Assembly (NCBI GenBank): GCA_030867875.1
Contig: JAOWCC010000019.1
Coordinates: forward strand, 76,536,861 to 76,600,860
Origin: Actinernus sp. WN-2022
Lineage: Eukaryota; Cnidaria; Anthozoa; Actiniaria; Actinernidae
DNA length: 64,000 bases
Direction: 5' to 3'
Positions 44,106 to 56,125 of this stretch are shown piece after piece; position 1 is the first letter of the stretch, and each line of letters begins with the position of its first letter. The notes beneath the pieces are model-generated. The model did not search any database. It was not told the DNA's origin and worked only from the letters and a program-made list of their open reading frames with translations. Made by a program: the position numbers and the translations under genes.

Positions 44106-46029
44106 ATACGGGGTTTACTAGAGAAACAAGATCCCATCTGGGCTTTCACTTGGGCCACTATATAGCGATACTTACAAGCCCTTTCATCGAAGCTTATATG
44201 CTCTTAACTTATAAGTCTTATAAAAGAATTAGGATATGGAAGCAGAATTGAGACTTTAGATGTATTTCGTGAGGCCCAAAAAAACACATGGGGTTTTTGC
44301 CAACTACATTATATATGCAAATATATAAATGACGTCAGTGTAACAGTATCTCAATGCAGCCATTTTTTTGGCCCCTTGTTTGTGCAAGGCAGGTTTTTTT
44401 CTTTTATATTTTGCGTTCCAGGATTTTTATTTTGGACTACCCTTCTTCAGTGTTCCCAATGCGATTGAAGATGAAATACACTTTCATTTGAAATCTTCTT
44501 AGTAATAACCAAAGGGAATAATTATTAGCTGAATTTTAGCAGTCTTTAGGAGTGGCCGGTGGCGCGGTGACTTTCATTCTCTGCTCCCCTATTATATATG
44601 TACAGTTTTCTCCGCGACTGTTCACTCTAGAAAACCTCTGGAAGTCACGTTAATTGTATTCGTAGTCAATTTGTGTGCCTCTTTGTAACTTTATCTGCTG
44701 TTCTTGCTCCAAAACTTCAGTCTGCTCATTATATTACAGAACTATGAAGGAAATTGTTGGAAGCCTTTAATTTCTTGAACCAAAACCTCGGCCGTGAGAG
44801 GTTTCTTGTTTAAGTTTACCTTGAGAGTTGAATTATATTGCTTGGCTCATCATATTCTGTGCTGAGTGTGTATTCTGGCTTCGTGTTGGCGAGTGACAGT
44901 GTTGCTCTCACAGTTCAGGAGTTCAGATGTCTTCAGACTTCGATAGAGGAGAGTAACCCATTTATAACTGCTCAACCACAGTATATATATTTGCTAGTAA
45001 ATCGCTATATTTCGCTATAAATCAGCTATTCAGTATACCTGTATAGCTATAATGTGACGTACACATACAGGTCTCGATACGAGATCGGTAAACCAGCCAA
45101 AAACACGGTCGAAAATATTTTAGTGTTGGCCTACCGATCACGGTGTTTGCGCTGGTATGTATTATGACCGAGAGTAAAATGAAATGTGGCATAAAACCTA
45201 CGAAACGTACCTCAAAGTTCAGGAGTTCAGAATAGCGTCCGCAGAATCTGGCGACTGGACTGGAGAGAAATCTATTAGCGCCAACAATTAATGCATAATT
45301 TAACGCATGCGCAGAAATTTTGTTGCACCGAATAAAAAAAACGGCCTGCAGATTTAGACTCGTGCCTGCCACAGGCAGCCCGAGTAAAAATATACCTCGT
45401 TACTCCGACCCTGAATTACCTCTCTGGTTCTCACTGGAGGAAGCAGTGACAGCTGGGGAGAATAAACCCTAAAAATAGTCAAAACGTTTACCACTGAAAA
45501 TCCCATAAACACAAGATAACAAACCCCAGTTAGGTGTGATAATATATTTTTATTGTAGGGTTTTGAAATGATATATTTTCTTCGTTATCGGTTAGTGCTT
45601 AAAGTTTATGGAAATAGATTAAGCTTAGTATAGTCAACCTTTCATATCAACTTGCATGCAAATAAATCTTCAAATGAACTTATCTTTACGCCCGGCGTAG
45701 CAGGTCTTTTGATCACTGGGCAATTACCTTCTATAAAATTCAGGTTGTTTCATGTACAAGCCAGCAAAGGAGCTTTTAAAACTGATATCAGGGCACTGCC
45801 GAGCAAGTTCCTCTGTTTTATTGGTCACTGGCTCGAGTAATGGCAGACCGCTCGAAACCTGTATTCTGATTGCCGTAGCTCTATTGGTTTTGTACTGCAC
45901 GTTCTTAAAGGTTGGGGTGTTTTGTATTGTTGGGTAAGAACCAACAAGAACCCCCAAAAAGCGTGGAAACAGCTAAAAAACGTTTTTTTAACTTTAAAGG
46001 AAATCAAGAACGAACGTGCCCAGTTCAGT

Positions 46030-48345
46030 GATACAAAACTTTAAGAGCCATGCAAAACGGTGAACACATCAAGGGCCTTTAGCCTGCATGACTACGAAAT
46101 AACGGACGATGAGACAACTGCTGCCATTAACAAACTAAAAAAAACAATAAATCACCAGGAAAAGACAACATTTTAAATGCATGAATTACTAAAAAGTGGT
46201 AAAACCCAACTGAAACAACCCCTTAAAGCACTGTTCAATATTATTCTCGGCTCAGGTACATTTCCACAAGACTGGTGTAATGGATTTATTGTCCCCATAC
46301 ATACATAAAAAGGAGACAGATCAATTGCAGAAAACTATCGAGGTATAACACTTCTATTATCTCTTAGTAAACTTTTCATATACATCCATTCTTAATGACA
46401 AATTATAACGACGATACATGGTCGAAAGAGATATTTTAAAGCAAGAACAAGTAGGTTTTAGAAAGCACTATTCCATAGCAGATTCTATATACATCCTAAA
46501 AACTGATAGACAAGTATGTGAAGAACAAACCTCCCCCCCCCCCAAAAAAAAAAAAAAACAGCTTCGTTGACAATGTCCCTAGGAATATATTATTTAGAAA
46601 AATTAGGCAAGCTGGCCGGCATCGTAGGGAAATTTTATTCAATTATACACTCAATGTATTCCAACGATTTTTCGTCAGTAAAAATAGGTAACTGATACAT
46701 TTCGCTCCTACGTGGGTGTAAAACAGTGACCTACCTGAAACGTTAGGACAAACTGATGCAGATACAGTGGAAATACAAAATAAGAAAATAAGTGGTATAT
46801 TATATGCAGATGATTTGGTTATAATTATGTCCAAAACAGCGAAAGGATTACAAAAATTATTTATCAAAACTGGAAGAATACTGTTGTTCTTCAGGGTTGG
46901 AGGTAAACACTAGTAAGACTAAGGTAATGGTTTTTAATAATGGCGGCAAGAGAATCAATAACTACGCATTTTATTTCCATAACCAACAACTAGATAATGT
47001 GTGTTGATATAAATATCTTGGATTAACCTTTAGTACAAGTTGGAAACTAAAATTAGCCAGAGAGCTTAGCAAAACTGAACTCAAAGCTCTGTATAAACTA
47101 CGTAGAGAAATGGGCTCACACTTTAGAATGGACATAAAATTAACAATGAAACGTTTTGATACCCTCATAAAGCCGATTTTGTTATATGGAAGTGAAATTT
47201 GGGGAGTGGATACTCAAACAGTAACCGATGACTCAATTGAAAAAGTCCACACTAAATTTTGCAAACTTCTCCTAGGAGTCGGCAGAAAAGCAACAAATAA
47301 TGCTTGCCGAGCAGAACTCGGGAGACTCCCCCTAAGATGCGATGCAAAATTCAGAAGAATAAAATACTGGATAAAGCTATTAACACCAGAAGAAGAGAAA
47401 TTAGCAAATTTATTATACAAAGAACAAAGTACTCAATATACAAAACCTATTTACTGGAGCGAAAAAATAAAGGAAATTATATCCCACCTTGGCTACAGAG
47501 ATATCTGGTTATATCAGGACAGAATTACAAATTTTAAGCGGTTCCTGGATAGAGTGAAACAAAGGCTTATCGATATTGAAAAACAAGTATGGTTGAGTGA
47601 AATATTTGATGATCACAAAAAGGATAGCCGAGTCAGCTTGGCTACAGAGATATCTGGTTATATCAGGACAGAATTACAAATTTTAAGCGGATCCTGGATA
47701 GAGTGAAACAAAGGCTTATCGATATTGAAAAACAAGTATGGTTGAGTGAAATATTTGATGATCACAAAAAGGATAGTCAGCTTGGCTACAGAGATATCTG
47801 GTTATATCAGGACAGAATTACAAATTTTAAGCGGTTCCTGGATAGAGTGAAACAAAGGCTTATCGATATTGAAAAACAAGTATGGTTGAGTGAACTATTT
47901 GATGATCACAAAAAGGATAGTCAGCTTGGCTACAGAGATATCTGGTTATATCAGGACAGAATTACAAATTTTAAGCGGTTCCTGGATAGAGTGAAACAAA
48001 GGTTTATCGATATTGAAAAACAAGTATGGTTGAGTGAAATATTTGATGATCACAAAAAGGATAGTCAGCAACGCAACAAACTAAGAACATATAGAACTTT
48101 TAAGACTAACAATGAGATGGATAAGTACCTCACTCAAGTAACAAACATCAAACAGAATATACCTTACAAAGCTTCGAATCAGTAACCACCCCTTACAAAT
48201 AGAAAAAGGCAGATGCCAGGCCTTATGTAAAACCTGAAGACAGAATCTGCCCCACTTGTTTAAAGGAAGTAAAAGATGAATTACACTTTATATCAAAATG
48301 CTCAACATATGCAGACATTATAAAAGAATTTAGAAAAGAATACCA
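46030..48345 (+). pseudogene. Degenerate LINE with C-terminal Cys cluster
   Basis: Frame-broken RT: GTFPQDWCNGFIVPI-type sequence near 46257, YRGITLL near 46340, LYADDLVIIMS near 46800, then a longer frame 47110-47706 (IKPILLYGSEIWGVDTQTV). It ends with a cysteine motif (CPTCLKEVKDELHFISKC, ~48250-48300) found at the C-terminus of several LINE families. Many frameshifts; a C/A run at 46535-46558 and a C run at ~48348-48366 interrupt it. Contains the 144-bp tandem duplication. Confidence 0.85.
47491..48068 (+). repeat. 144-bp tandem duplication within the LINE ORF, 4 copies
   Basis: Copies begin GGCTACAGAGATATCTGG at 47491, 47640, 47784 and 47928. The last three intervals are exactly 144 bp (48 codons), so the frame is kept. 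The first interval is 149 bp because of five extra bases near 47627, which shift the frame there. Copies differ at only a few positions, so the amplification is recent relative to the decay of the rest of the LINE. Confidence 0.92.
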
Positions 48346-48659
48346 GCCCCCCCCCCCCCCCCCCCCTTTCGTTAAAAATAACTGACGCAACTGAAAAGTA
48401 GCTTCACACTAACGCGCCTACTGATAAGCTAAGTGATTTACCGGGAGTCAGTGAATGCGACAGTCTTACTGGAAAAGGTTGGTGACTGAAAACTGAGATG
48501 TACCTGAATAGACGAGCTTGGTGCGAAAGACCGCGTTCTCTATGTGAGGGAAGGATTTGGTGATGAGTGGTGGAGTGCCCCCCCCCTCCCTATGCAAAAT
48601 GCTGGCTACCCTCTGATAATAAATAAGCATTAAGAACGAACGTTCAAATAGGTTCGACT

Positions 48660-49990
48660 TGGAATTTGGCGTCCCTTGGCTTCTTGTTTGGGCCCACTCT
48701 TGTTCTCTGTTTATAGTAGTCAACTGTTCGACATTGTTAGCCATCATTTACCAGAGGTTCATTCGTACGCTGATGATACCCAGCTCTACTTAGCGTTTAA
48801 ACCGGCTGATGATACATCTCAAGCCGCTGCTCTCGCTGTCATGGAAGCTTGCATAGAAGATCTTAGAAGATGGATGATTAAGGACAAGCTCATGATAAAC
48901 AGTGGAAAGACTGAGTTCCTACTCATCCAGTTGGAAATTCTGAAGTCTCGCCCTCGGACCTTGTTCGTAATCTTGGCTCATGGTTTGATAGCAATTTGTC
49001 TATGTCTGCATGTTCATATGTCTCTAAGATTTGCAAAGCAGCTTATTATGACTTATATAATATCTCCAGGATTCGAAAATATATCCATATCAAACAATTG
49101 TTGTCGTTTAGAGTAATATTTGGGCCTGACTAGATGCTAGTGAGGCATACGCTCATCCTTTTCAAATAACAATTCGATTTTTTAAATCGCACTTCCTATA
49201 GCCTACGTTGTATATATCCGCCTCTCTTCTGCCGGCTCGCTACACTTCCTGAACGTGTTCTAGTATTCGACGATCCGTCTTGCTTTCCAAATATGGAATA
49301 TATTGACCATATATGGAATATCACAGGGAGCTCTCAGGAACGACACTTCTCAATAAATTGTTTGATATGAGTCGTGATTCTATAGAAACTCTCATCCATT
49401 CTTTTGTCACTAATCGATTAGATTATTGTAACACATTACTTTATGGACTACCGAACTCACAATTGGGTAAACTGCAACGAGTGCAAAATGCCCGCTGCTA
49501 GATTAATCTATCGTGCGCCTAGCCCTAGGTTCTGTCATACTTCGCCGTTTCTACTAGAACTACATTGGTTACCTATTAAGTTTCGCATAATTTTTTAAAT
49601 CATATTAATTACTTTTAAAGCCATCCACGGACTCGCTCCTAAGTATATTAATGAACTCATTTCTGTTAAAGTAAAATCTAATTATGGTCTGAGATCGAAC
49701 AATGGACTTTGAACAGGGCCTTTGTTAGACTTGTTACTACTGCTCCGAACCTATGGAATAAGTTGCCATTATATCTTCGGTGTACTGACTCTATTGCAAT
49801 TTTCAAGAAAGTTCTTAAGACTCATCTTTTTAAAGAAGCTTTTCGATGATGCAGCATGTGTTTTAATAGTGTTAAGGTTAGTTAGTTATTTGATAACTTA
49901 TTTATTGACGTCTATATCTTTGTTTGTAAGGCGCATTTGAAAACGCATGTTGAATTTGCGCGCTATAAGTTAATAAATTATTATTATAAA
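48660..49990 (+). pseudogene. LINE remnant (CR1/L2-like RT)
   Basis: 48676 onward: CLGPLLFSVYSSQLFDIVS and HSYADDTQLYLAF (RT catalytic box), then frameshifts. 49313-49500 encodes the post-RT part (FVTNRLDYCNTLLYGLPNSQ; LQRVQNARC). Remnants continue to a 3' end GCGCGCTATAAGTTAATAAA followed by (ATT)n at about 49950-49987. This terminal sequence resembles that of the SINE at 1498-1822. Confidence 0.85.
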
Positions 49991-50474
49991 AAATATATAT
50001 ATTAAAATAATTATTTACGTCCTTAACTAACGAGATCGTTTCACGTAAATCCGAGTTCCACAGCTGAACACCACTATAGCTTATGCTTTTTTGAGGGATT
50101 CTCTTCGAGGTCTCTAGATTTTTCTCCTACCGTTAGTAAATAGGGCCTCTGGAACCGAGAGTACAATTCATCCTTAGCTTGTTCCACATTTGAATTATTA
50201 TTCAGTAATTTGCCCAAATTTTCGAGACGTTCTCGTGTACCGGTTCGTTGATTAGGTTTTCGTGTATATACTCATTGTTCGTTTCGTTTTAGCATATTGT
50301 TCGTTACGTTTTCGTCTATATTTGGCTTTCAGCCATAACATCATTGAAATGGGGGGAATGAGGTGTTAACACAGAGGTTTCAAGGCAAATTAAATTTATT
50401 GTATTCTCGAGCTCCGAGAACACGTTAGACCGTTGGAGCGAGTGCAAAGTTTCGGATGTTTTTGCCGATACAAC
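49991..50474. other. Non-coding stretch upstream of CEP72-like gene
   Basis: No gene recognised; an 81-codon minus-strand frame at 50316-50561 has no domain and overlaps the MITE. It may include distal promoter sequence. Confidence 0.4.
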
Positions 50475-50684
50475 CACAGGCAGCCCAAGCTCTATTTTTG
50501 TGTCATTATTGCGAGATTTTGCAGAAATTAATAAAATGTAAGAAATCTGTACAGTACTCAAATAAAGGTTACATACCTCTTTAAAGTTGTGTTATTGATT
50601 GTCCTGTGTACTCCTGGGGTCATTTTAGCCACTTTAACAAGATTTCCAATTCACCGTCCAAAAATAGAGCTTGGGCTGCCTGTG
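50475..50684. mobile_element. MITE with CACAGGCAGCCCAAGCTC ends, 7-bp TSD
   Basis: Inverted ends CACAGGCAGCCCAAGCTCTA at 50475 and complement ending 50684, ~26 bp. Flanks are ATACAAC (50468-50474) and ATACAAT (50685-50691), a 7-bp target duplication with one later change. The ends match the hairpin element at 20153-20523. It lies 100 bp upstream of the CEP72-like start codon. Confidence 0.85.
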
Positions 50685-50784
50685 ATACAATTAGGGTGTG
50701 GTAATCCTCGCGGCGCAAGGCTCTATGGGTTAAAATAAATACCGAGGTGGTCTGGTACTAGTGCCTCGGACCGTTTTCAAAAAA

Positions 50785-50848
50785 ATGGCGCTCACAATCG
50801 ACGAGTCGTGGATTCGAGAACGAGTCAAGTTAAAACACGATCATTTAG
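50785..50848 (+). CDS. CEP72: CEP72-like exon 1 (start codon)
   Basis: CEP72 is a centriolar-satellite/centrosome protein that recruits the gamma-tubulin ring complex and helps organise the spindle and cilium. Exon 1 starts AAAAAATGG and encodes MALTIDESWIRERVKLKHDHL, ending at a consensus donor (ATTTAG/GTAAGA) in phase 1. It has the length and position of the short leader before the leucine-rich repeats in animal CEP72. Assignment rests mainly on exons 2-5. Intron 1 is 1345 bp. Confidence 0.75.
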
Positions 50849-52193
50849 GTAAGAAAATCTCTATAATCGTTGGGCAATACTTTGAAATTACAATAATCTG
50901 GTGATATACTGAGGTACAGATTGTAGATGTCGTGTAATAACTCTGTTTTAGACCGAATTCCTTCGAAGTTTTAGTTACAAAAGTATGTGTTTGTTGTCAA
51001 TAATGACAATCCCCATGCAATGACAATGGCGCTGTTGAATTGTTGTTGTTCTCAATAGATCCCACTACTAGTAATATATCATTTCTTGTTGCCTCGATCA
51101 CTTGTGTTTATGTTTTCAGTTTATGATTGATGTTTGGAACTGCAAATTGAAAACATGATTAAGTTATTTATAGCACCTGATCTTAATTGCGCTTTTGTGA
51201 GGGTCGTTTGAAGCTGAAGATCATAGTAAACTTGAATGTTATTTATTATGGCTTATGATATGGATTTTACGTTAAAGAAACTTCTCTTTATTCAGGTTTT
51301 TCATTTTCATGAGAAAAAAAGGATTATAAAGTAGATGCATGGATTATATTTCATTGGTTAGCTAATCTTACACATTAAATATTAATGTACGAGTACAGTT
51401 AAACGGCACTCCTTGATAATAATATGGAATAGGATCCATGTTTATTGTTTACCATAAAAATAAATAATGCTATTTTTCAGCAAGCTACATGGCTGCATTA
51501 ATGCATGCACACAAACCAACTACTTGGCAAAGAAAGTATTTATCTTGTACGATGCCATAAGAATAAGTTGTGTGTGGTTAACTGTAGAAAATGTACCTGC
51601 TGTTAAGAAAATAACCTGATGGATCTAAACCATCGGTCATATGGTTTCAACATCTCTACAACATCGGAACATAAAAAGATATTAATTTTCATTATTGAAA
51701 CTGTCCTGTAAATATATCTGAGAACAATAACAGTTAATAAGATTGTTGAACAGATGTTGAAACCTTTCGTTCTCGGAATGTTGAACCGATGTTAAAATCA
51801 ATGTTGAATCTATGTTGGAATCAATGTTGAAATCGATGTTGAATGGATGTTAGAATCAATGTTGGAATCAATGTTGGAATCAATGTTGAATAGATCAATG
51901 TTGACGAAATCAATGTTGAATTGATGTTGAAACCATTTGACAGACATGCTTTCAACACATTAAAAAAATGTTGAACTAATGTTCAGAAGAGATGCTGAAA
52001 TCATTTGACCTGCATGCAAGGCTTAATTAACTTTAGTTAATAACTGATAGTTGTGTAGAGTCATGGAGCTGTGCCAACTTCTTAGCTGTGGCTTGCAAAA
52101 ATTAGGAAGATAAACTTGATGTGACAGTAAAAATGTATGTTACTATAAACAATACCCTGAGTGTAACCGTGACTGTACAAATTTCATTTTCAG
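50849..52193 (+). other. CEP72-like intron 1
   Basis: GT-AG intron. No gene inside. Contains the minisatellite-like 'atcaatgttgaa' tract at 51748-51945, otherwise ordinary AT-rich sequence. Confidence 0.7.
51748..51945. repeat. ATCAATGTTGAA repeat tract
   Basis: About 14 irregular copies of a ~12-16 bp word, AATCAATGTTGAA/GGA and GATGTTGAA. A degraded minisatellite. Confidence 0.8.
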
Positions 52194-52321
52194 ACGATGT
52201 TAAGTCACTTGCTCTTCCTGGGACCTACCATGAAAAAATCTCCTCTCTTGGGGCCTCTCTAAGAGCATTTACTAGACTGAAGAACTTGGACTTGTCCAGA
52301 AATGCTATTCAAAGCCTTGAG
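52194..52321 (+). CDS. CEP72: CEP72-like exon 2 (first LRR)
   Basis: Starts after TTTTCAG and ends at GAG/GTAACT. Encodes DDVKSLALPGTYHEKISSLG and LKNLDLSRNAIQSLE, the first leucine-rich repeat. The LPGTY-EKI-LG segment followed by LKxLDLSRNxxxSLE is characteristic of CEP72. Phase 1 in, phase 0 out; the joins keep the frame. Confidence 0.85.
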
Positions 52322-53849
52322 GTAACTAAAAGTCAGAGTGACTCACCCAAGCAATTCAACACACATTAATTTGTACATGTATAGCCTGGTTATTACACAG
52401 AAAGTTAATTGTGTAATTATACAGTTGGAATGGGTATATTTATGAGTCAAATTTAAGTGTAAAATTTCCCAGCTTTATTACACTACTTTCTGAGTGCATG
52501 TGTTAAAAATACAGTTGAACCTCCACTATTGGACACCTCCCGTAAGCAGACACCAGTCTGCTGTCCCAACCATTTCACTATAAACAAAACAGTACTACAT
52601 GTATATGTTTGAAACATACCTTTAGTTTAGTGGACACCTCGTAAGTGGACACAGTTTTCCTAGGTTCGCACAAACAAAATAACCTCCCTTAAATGGACCC
52701 TCAAAGAGGTTAAGATTTAATTTTATCAAACACATACAGCTAGTTGTATCCTAATTTTTGGCTAAATCAGGGTCAGCTTATTAAAAGAAAAACAGTTGGC
52801 ATTATAAAATCTAAGGTTCATAAGCTTCTCCATTTAATAATAATTTATTATAACACCAAAAAAAGAAAAAAAGAAAGTAAGAAAGAAAAACTATTTTATA
52901 CAAACACAAACTAAGAGAAAACAAACAACTATGGCAGTGTGACCACAACAGCGTGAGCCAATTACTGCCGCCGGCCCTATCTTACGGAGCCCCAAATGGT
53001 TCATGCTCACAACAATTTTTACTGACAGTTAAGTTGCCAAATACCGTATTCATTCACGGATAAGCTGCACTCGTGGATAAGCCGCACCCCGAGTTTAGAA
53101 GCTTGATTCAGGGAAAAAAGTTTTTTGGAAGAATATCAAACATACAATCATGCATGTACATTTTACAAACCTTCATCAGTTTCATCAGACTTTCAAACTG
53201 GAGAAAACTCCAAAGTTGTACCTGTAATTTCAGCTCTGAAATAGTATAAACTTCATGTCTATGTTGTGGTTTCAAATTTTTTTTTGGTATGAAATCAAAT
53301 TTTCATACTGGTTTCAATTTTTCATAGTGGTATAAATTTTTCATACTGGTATCAATTTTTCGTACTGATTTAATTTTTTTCAATCCAAGATTGTAAAAAG
53401 GGATTTTTTTTGGGGGGGGATTCATAAAAAAAAAGTTTGTTTAGTTTTTTTGGGGGGGAATTTAAAAAGAAAAAAAAATCACCCACCCCTCCCCTACAAA
53501 ATACTTTTTAACAACCCAGCCCTCATCTACTTTTTCTCCCCTCACTTCCTATTTCCATCTCCTTTTTTTCCTTCTCCCCCCTGATCTTACTTACTTATCA
53601 CTTACCTTGGTGGTCACCCATCCACTTACTAACCTCGCCCGGTCGGGCTTAACTTCAGCTTCTTGATGAACCAGTCGTCTAACACAATGCGCCACAGAAG
53701 CACTTGTTGATTTTAACACCATCATTTATTGTATAAATGACTAATTCTCGATCCCAGTCCCTCTCCTTATGCTAATTTGTTTCTAGTCTCTTAATTTTAT
53801 TTGTGCATGCGCACTACTAACAAAATCGGACTTGGAACTTTGAAATCTG

Positions 53850-54300
53850 ATGGACGATCGATGCGATCTACAGATGGTAAATATGGCAACTGGAGGCGAA
53901 GTTGAAGATCTAGAAGAGTTGTGTGTCGACCGTGAAACTTTCGATAAAGCAATAACAGAACTGAAACTACAGAAGAGAAGCAAAACATCGCCTCTGAACT
54001 TCTTTCTTGAAGATCAATTCTATGAAAAAGCAAAGGAATTTCTGAAAGCGGCAGAACGAACCTCAGCCTCCCCCAAACCTGTGGAACTTACTAAAATTGA
54101 AAAAAAACTGTAAAAAGAAAAAAATGGACCTAAATTAAGATGCAAACAACAAACTATTCAGCCCAGAAAGAAAAGAAGTAATTCCAAAGTCGAAACTCTA
54201 CGATGCATTATCGCTAGCTCACACACGTTTGCACACTGCGGATGACAAAAAACATGGAAGTGGATCCAAGATAACTATATTCCGAAATCAACAATACGGT
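53850..54300 (+). pseudogene. Integrase-like transposon protein remnant
   Basis: 53850-54113 encodes VEDLEELCVDRETFDKAITE and PLNFFLEDQFYEKAKEFLKA. After a stop and frameshift, the scrap KLYDALSLAHTRLHTADDKK has the H-x3-H spacing of an integrase zinc finger. The arrangement recalls the N-terminus of Ginger/KRBA2-type cut-and-paste integrases. Only the first ~130 codons are left. Confidence 0.4.
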
Positions 54301-54654
54301 AATAAACTGTTTTGTTAAGATGAATTAATTTCTAATAGGACCTGAAACGACCATAGAGGCTGATCAAAGTCTCAAGCCGGCTAATCCACAGATTGAATTG
54401 GAATTTAATGTGGAGGGAGAAAACTGGAGAACCCAGAGAAAAACATGTAGCTGAAGTCAAATAAAAGAAGTTCAAGTTTTATTAATGTAACACATAACCT
54501 CACCCAAACCCAAAGGTAATTGATACTTTTTACTGTGTTACTCATAAACACATGAATCATTTTGCATTTTTTAATACCAAAATACAATAGCTTACCCAAT
54601 AATAATAAAAACCCTAATCGGTCAGTAAATGTAAGTTCCCAGTAAACCAAACCC

Positions 54655-54938
54655 TGATCTCAGGGTGAGTCACTAAAGAACAAAGACTGTAATCCTTCAA
54701 TGGCCTAGCTGCATGACAACTAATACAAATCCTAACCCTACATGTACATTTAAAAACACCCTAACCGTCCACAACAGGTGCTCACTAATTTAGGGTGTTT
54801 AGAGCTAGTCACTAAATAACAAAGACTGTAATCCTTCAATGGCCTGCAAGACAACTAATACAAATCGTAACCCTACATTTAAAAACACCCTAACCATCCA
54901 CAATGGGTGCTCATTAATTTAGGGTGTTTACTGAGCTT
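54655..54938. repeat. ~140-bp tandem duplication
   Basis: Two adjacent copies, about 54660-54805 and 54808-54938, share 'caaagactgtaatccttcaa', 'aaaacaccctaacc(g/a)tccaca' and 'taatttagggtgttta'. The first copy has ~10 extra bases. Confidence 0.8.
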
Positions 54939-55102
54939 CATGTAGTCACAAATTTCGCAGCTACATGTAGTCCCTAGGCATTTAGAGCTAGTCACTAATT
55001 TAGGGCTAAGTCACTAAACAACCCTTCAATACAGTCATACATGTATGAACTAATATAAACCTTAATGTAACCCAACATACAAAAAAAAAAAGGTACTAAT
55101 TA

Positions 55103-56125
55103 ACCCTTTCACTCCCGGACGTGTTTGGGCTCAATGGGTGAAATGCAGAGTGCTAACTCAACCCTCCCCCCTCAGTTCCAGTTTGGCTAACCCGGGCTAG
55201 TTAAATACTGCTGACTTTTTAAACCAAGGGCTCAAACTTTCCCCATGATGCCATTCGGCAGAATTCTACGGACTCGGCGGCGGTGAGTATGGTTTCTTCT
55301 GTAGGTTTTCCAATGAATTGTGCTCTAATTTTGGACAAATAAGCCACTGTAAGAGAGCTAGAGGACATCATTAAGTCTGATGACGGCTGAAAAGTACTTG
55401 GTTTGCTTTTAGTAGGCCTTGTGAGGGGTTTCATAGGGTTTTTCTTTTGTGTTTCTGCTTTGGGACACATGAAATAATTCTTCACTGAAACCTTTGAAAT
55501 TCTGCAGTTGGTTGTCTTTTCCCCCTTCTTAACCTATTAGGATGTGTTTTTGTCACTTTAAAGCAACGGCTTGAGTCCAAATCACCGCTCTTGGTTGTAG
55601 GGGTAAAAGACTTCTAAAAAAAACCTACAGGAGTCCCAGAGGGGGGGTCCCCTTGTGATTTTTTTGTTGATTACCCAGCATGCAATTGGAGGTGGGAGCA
55701 GGAAAAACATGGAGAGAAGTGCAGCATTAAGAATAGCATGCTTCACAGTCGCAATGTGTGTTTTGTGCAAACAAACCTGGTGGTTCGAAAGATTAAAGAA
55801 GGTACTGTAACGACTGAGTGCTGATTTTGTGTTTGCTTTTGATTTCAAGGGCGAATGGGAAGGATTTTGGAGGGCAATTTTCAGCTCCTCAAAATTGGTG
55901 AAAATCGGAGAAACGAAAAACGATCACCAAAACAAATGAGTTGTTCTCCAAAGTGGGATAGTCAAGCGATCCCAGTTATAGCTGTGGCTTTGAAGTCATT
56001 CATCCCTTGAAATAATATCGCAACATCGTATTTCCAGCATGTCTAGGTTTGATGCAATATTTTTTCCCAGGTACATTGTACATGCTTCATATTGGCCGCT
56101 TTTGGCCGCCCTAGTAGTGAAAGGG
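55103..56125. mobile_element. Element E, TTAA-flanked (piggyBac-like)
   Basis: The ends CCCTTTCACTCCCGGACGTG (55103) and ...AGTGAAAGGG (56125) are inverted over at least 10 bp and flanked by TTAA on both sides (55099-55102, 56126-56129). TTAA duplication plus CCCTTT-type ends are typical of piggyBac. About 1.02 kb; the frames inside (55219-55485 and 55582-55848, minus) have no transposase signature, so non-autonomous. Confidence 0.75.

Larger units (their letters stand above)
43087..46029. other. Non-coding stretch
   Basis: No credible gene. It contains the palindromic structure at 43381-43607, degenerate GGATCAGGGATCA repeats at about 43895-44105, and ORFs at 43808, 45022 and 45652-45957 without any domain. 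The word CACAGGCAGCCCGAG at 45370 resembles the ends of the 7-bp-TSD MITEs, but I see no inverted partner. Confidence 0.5.
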
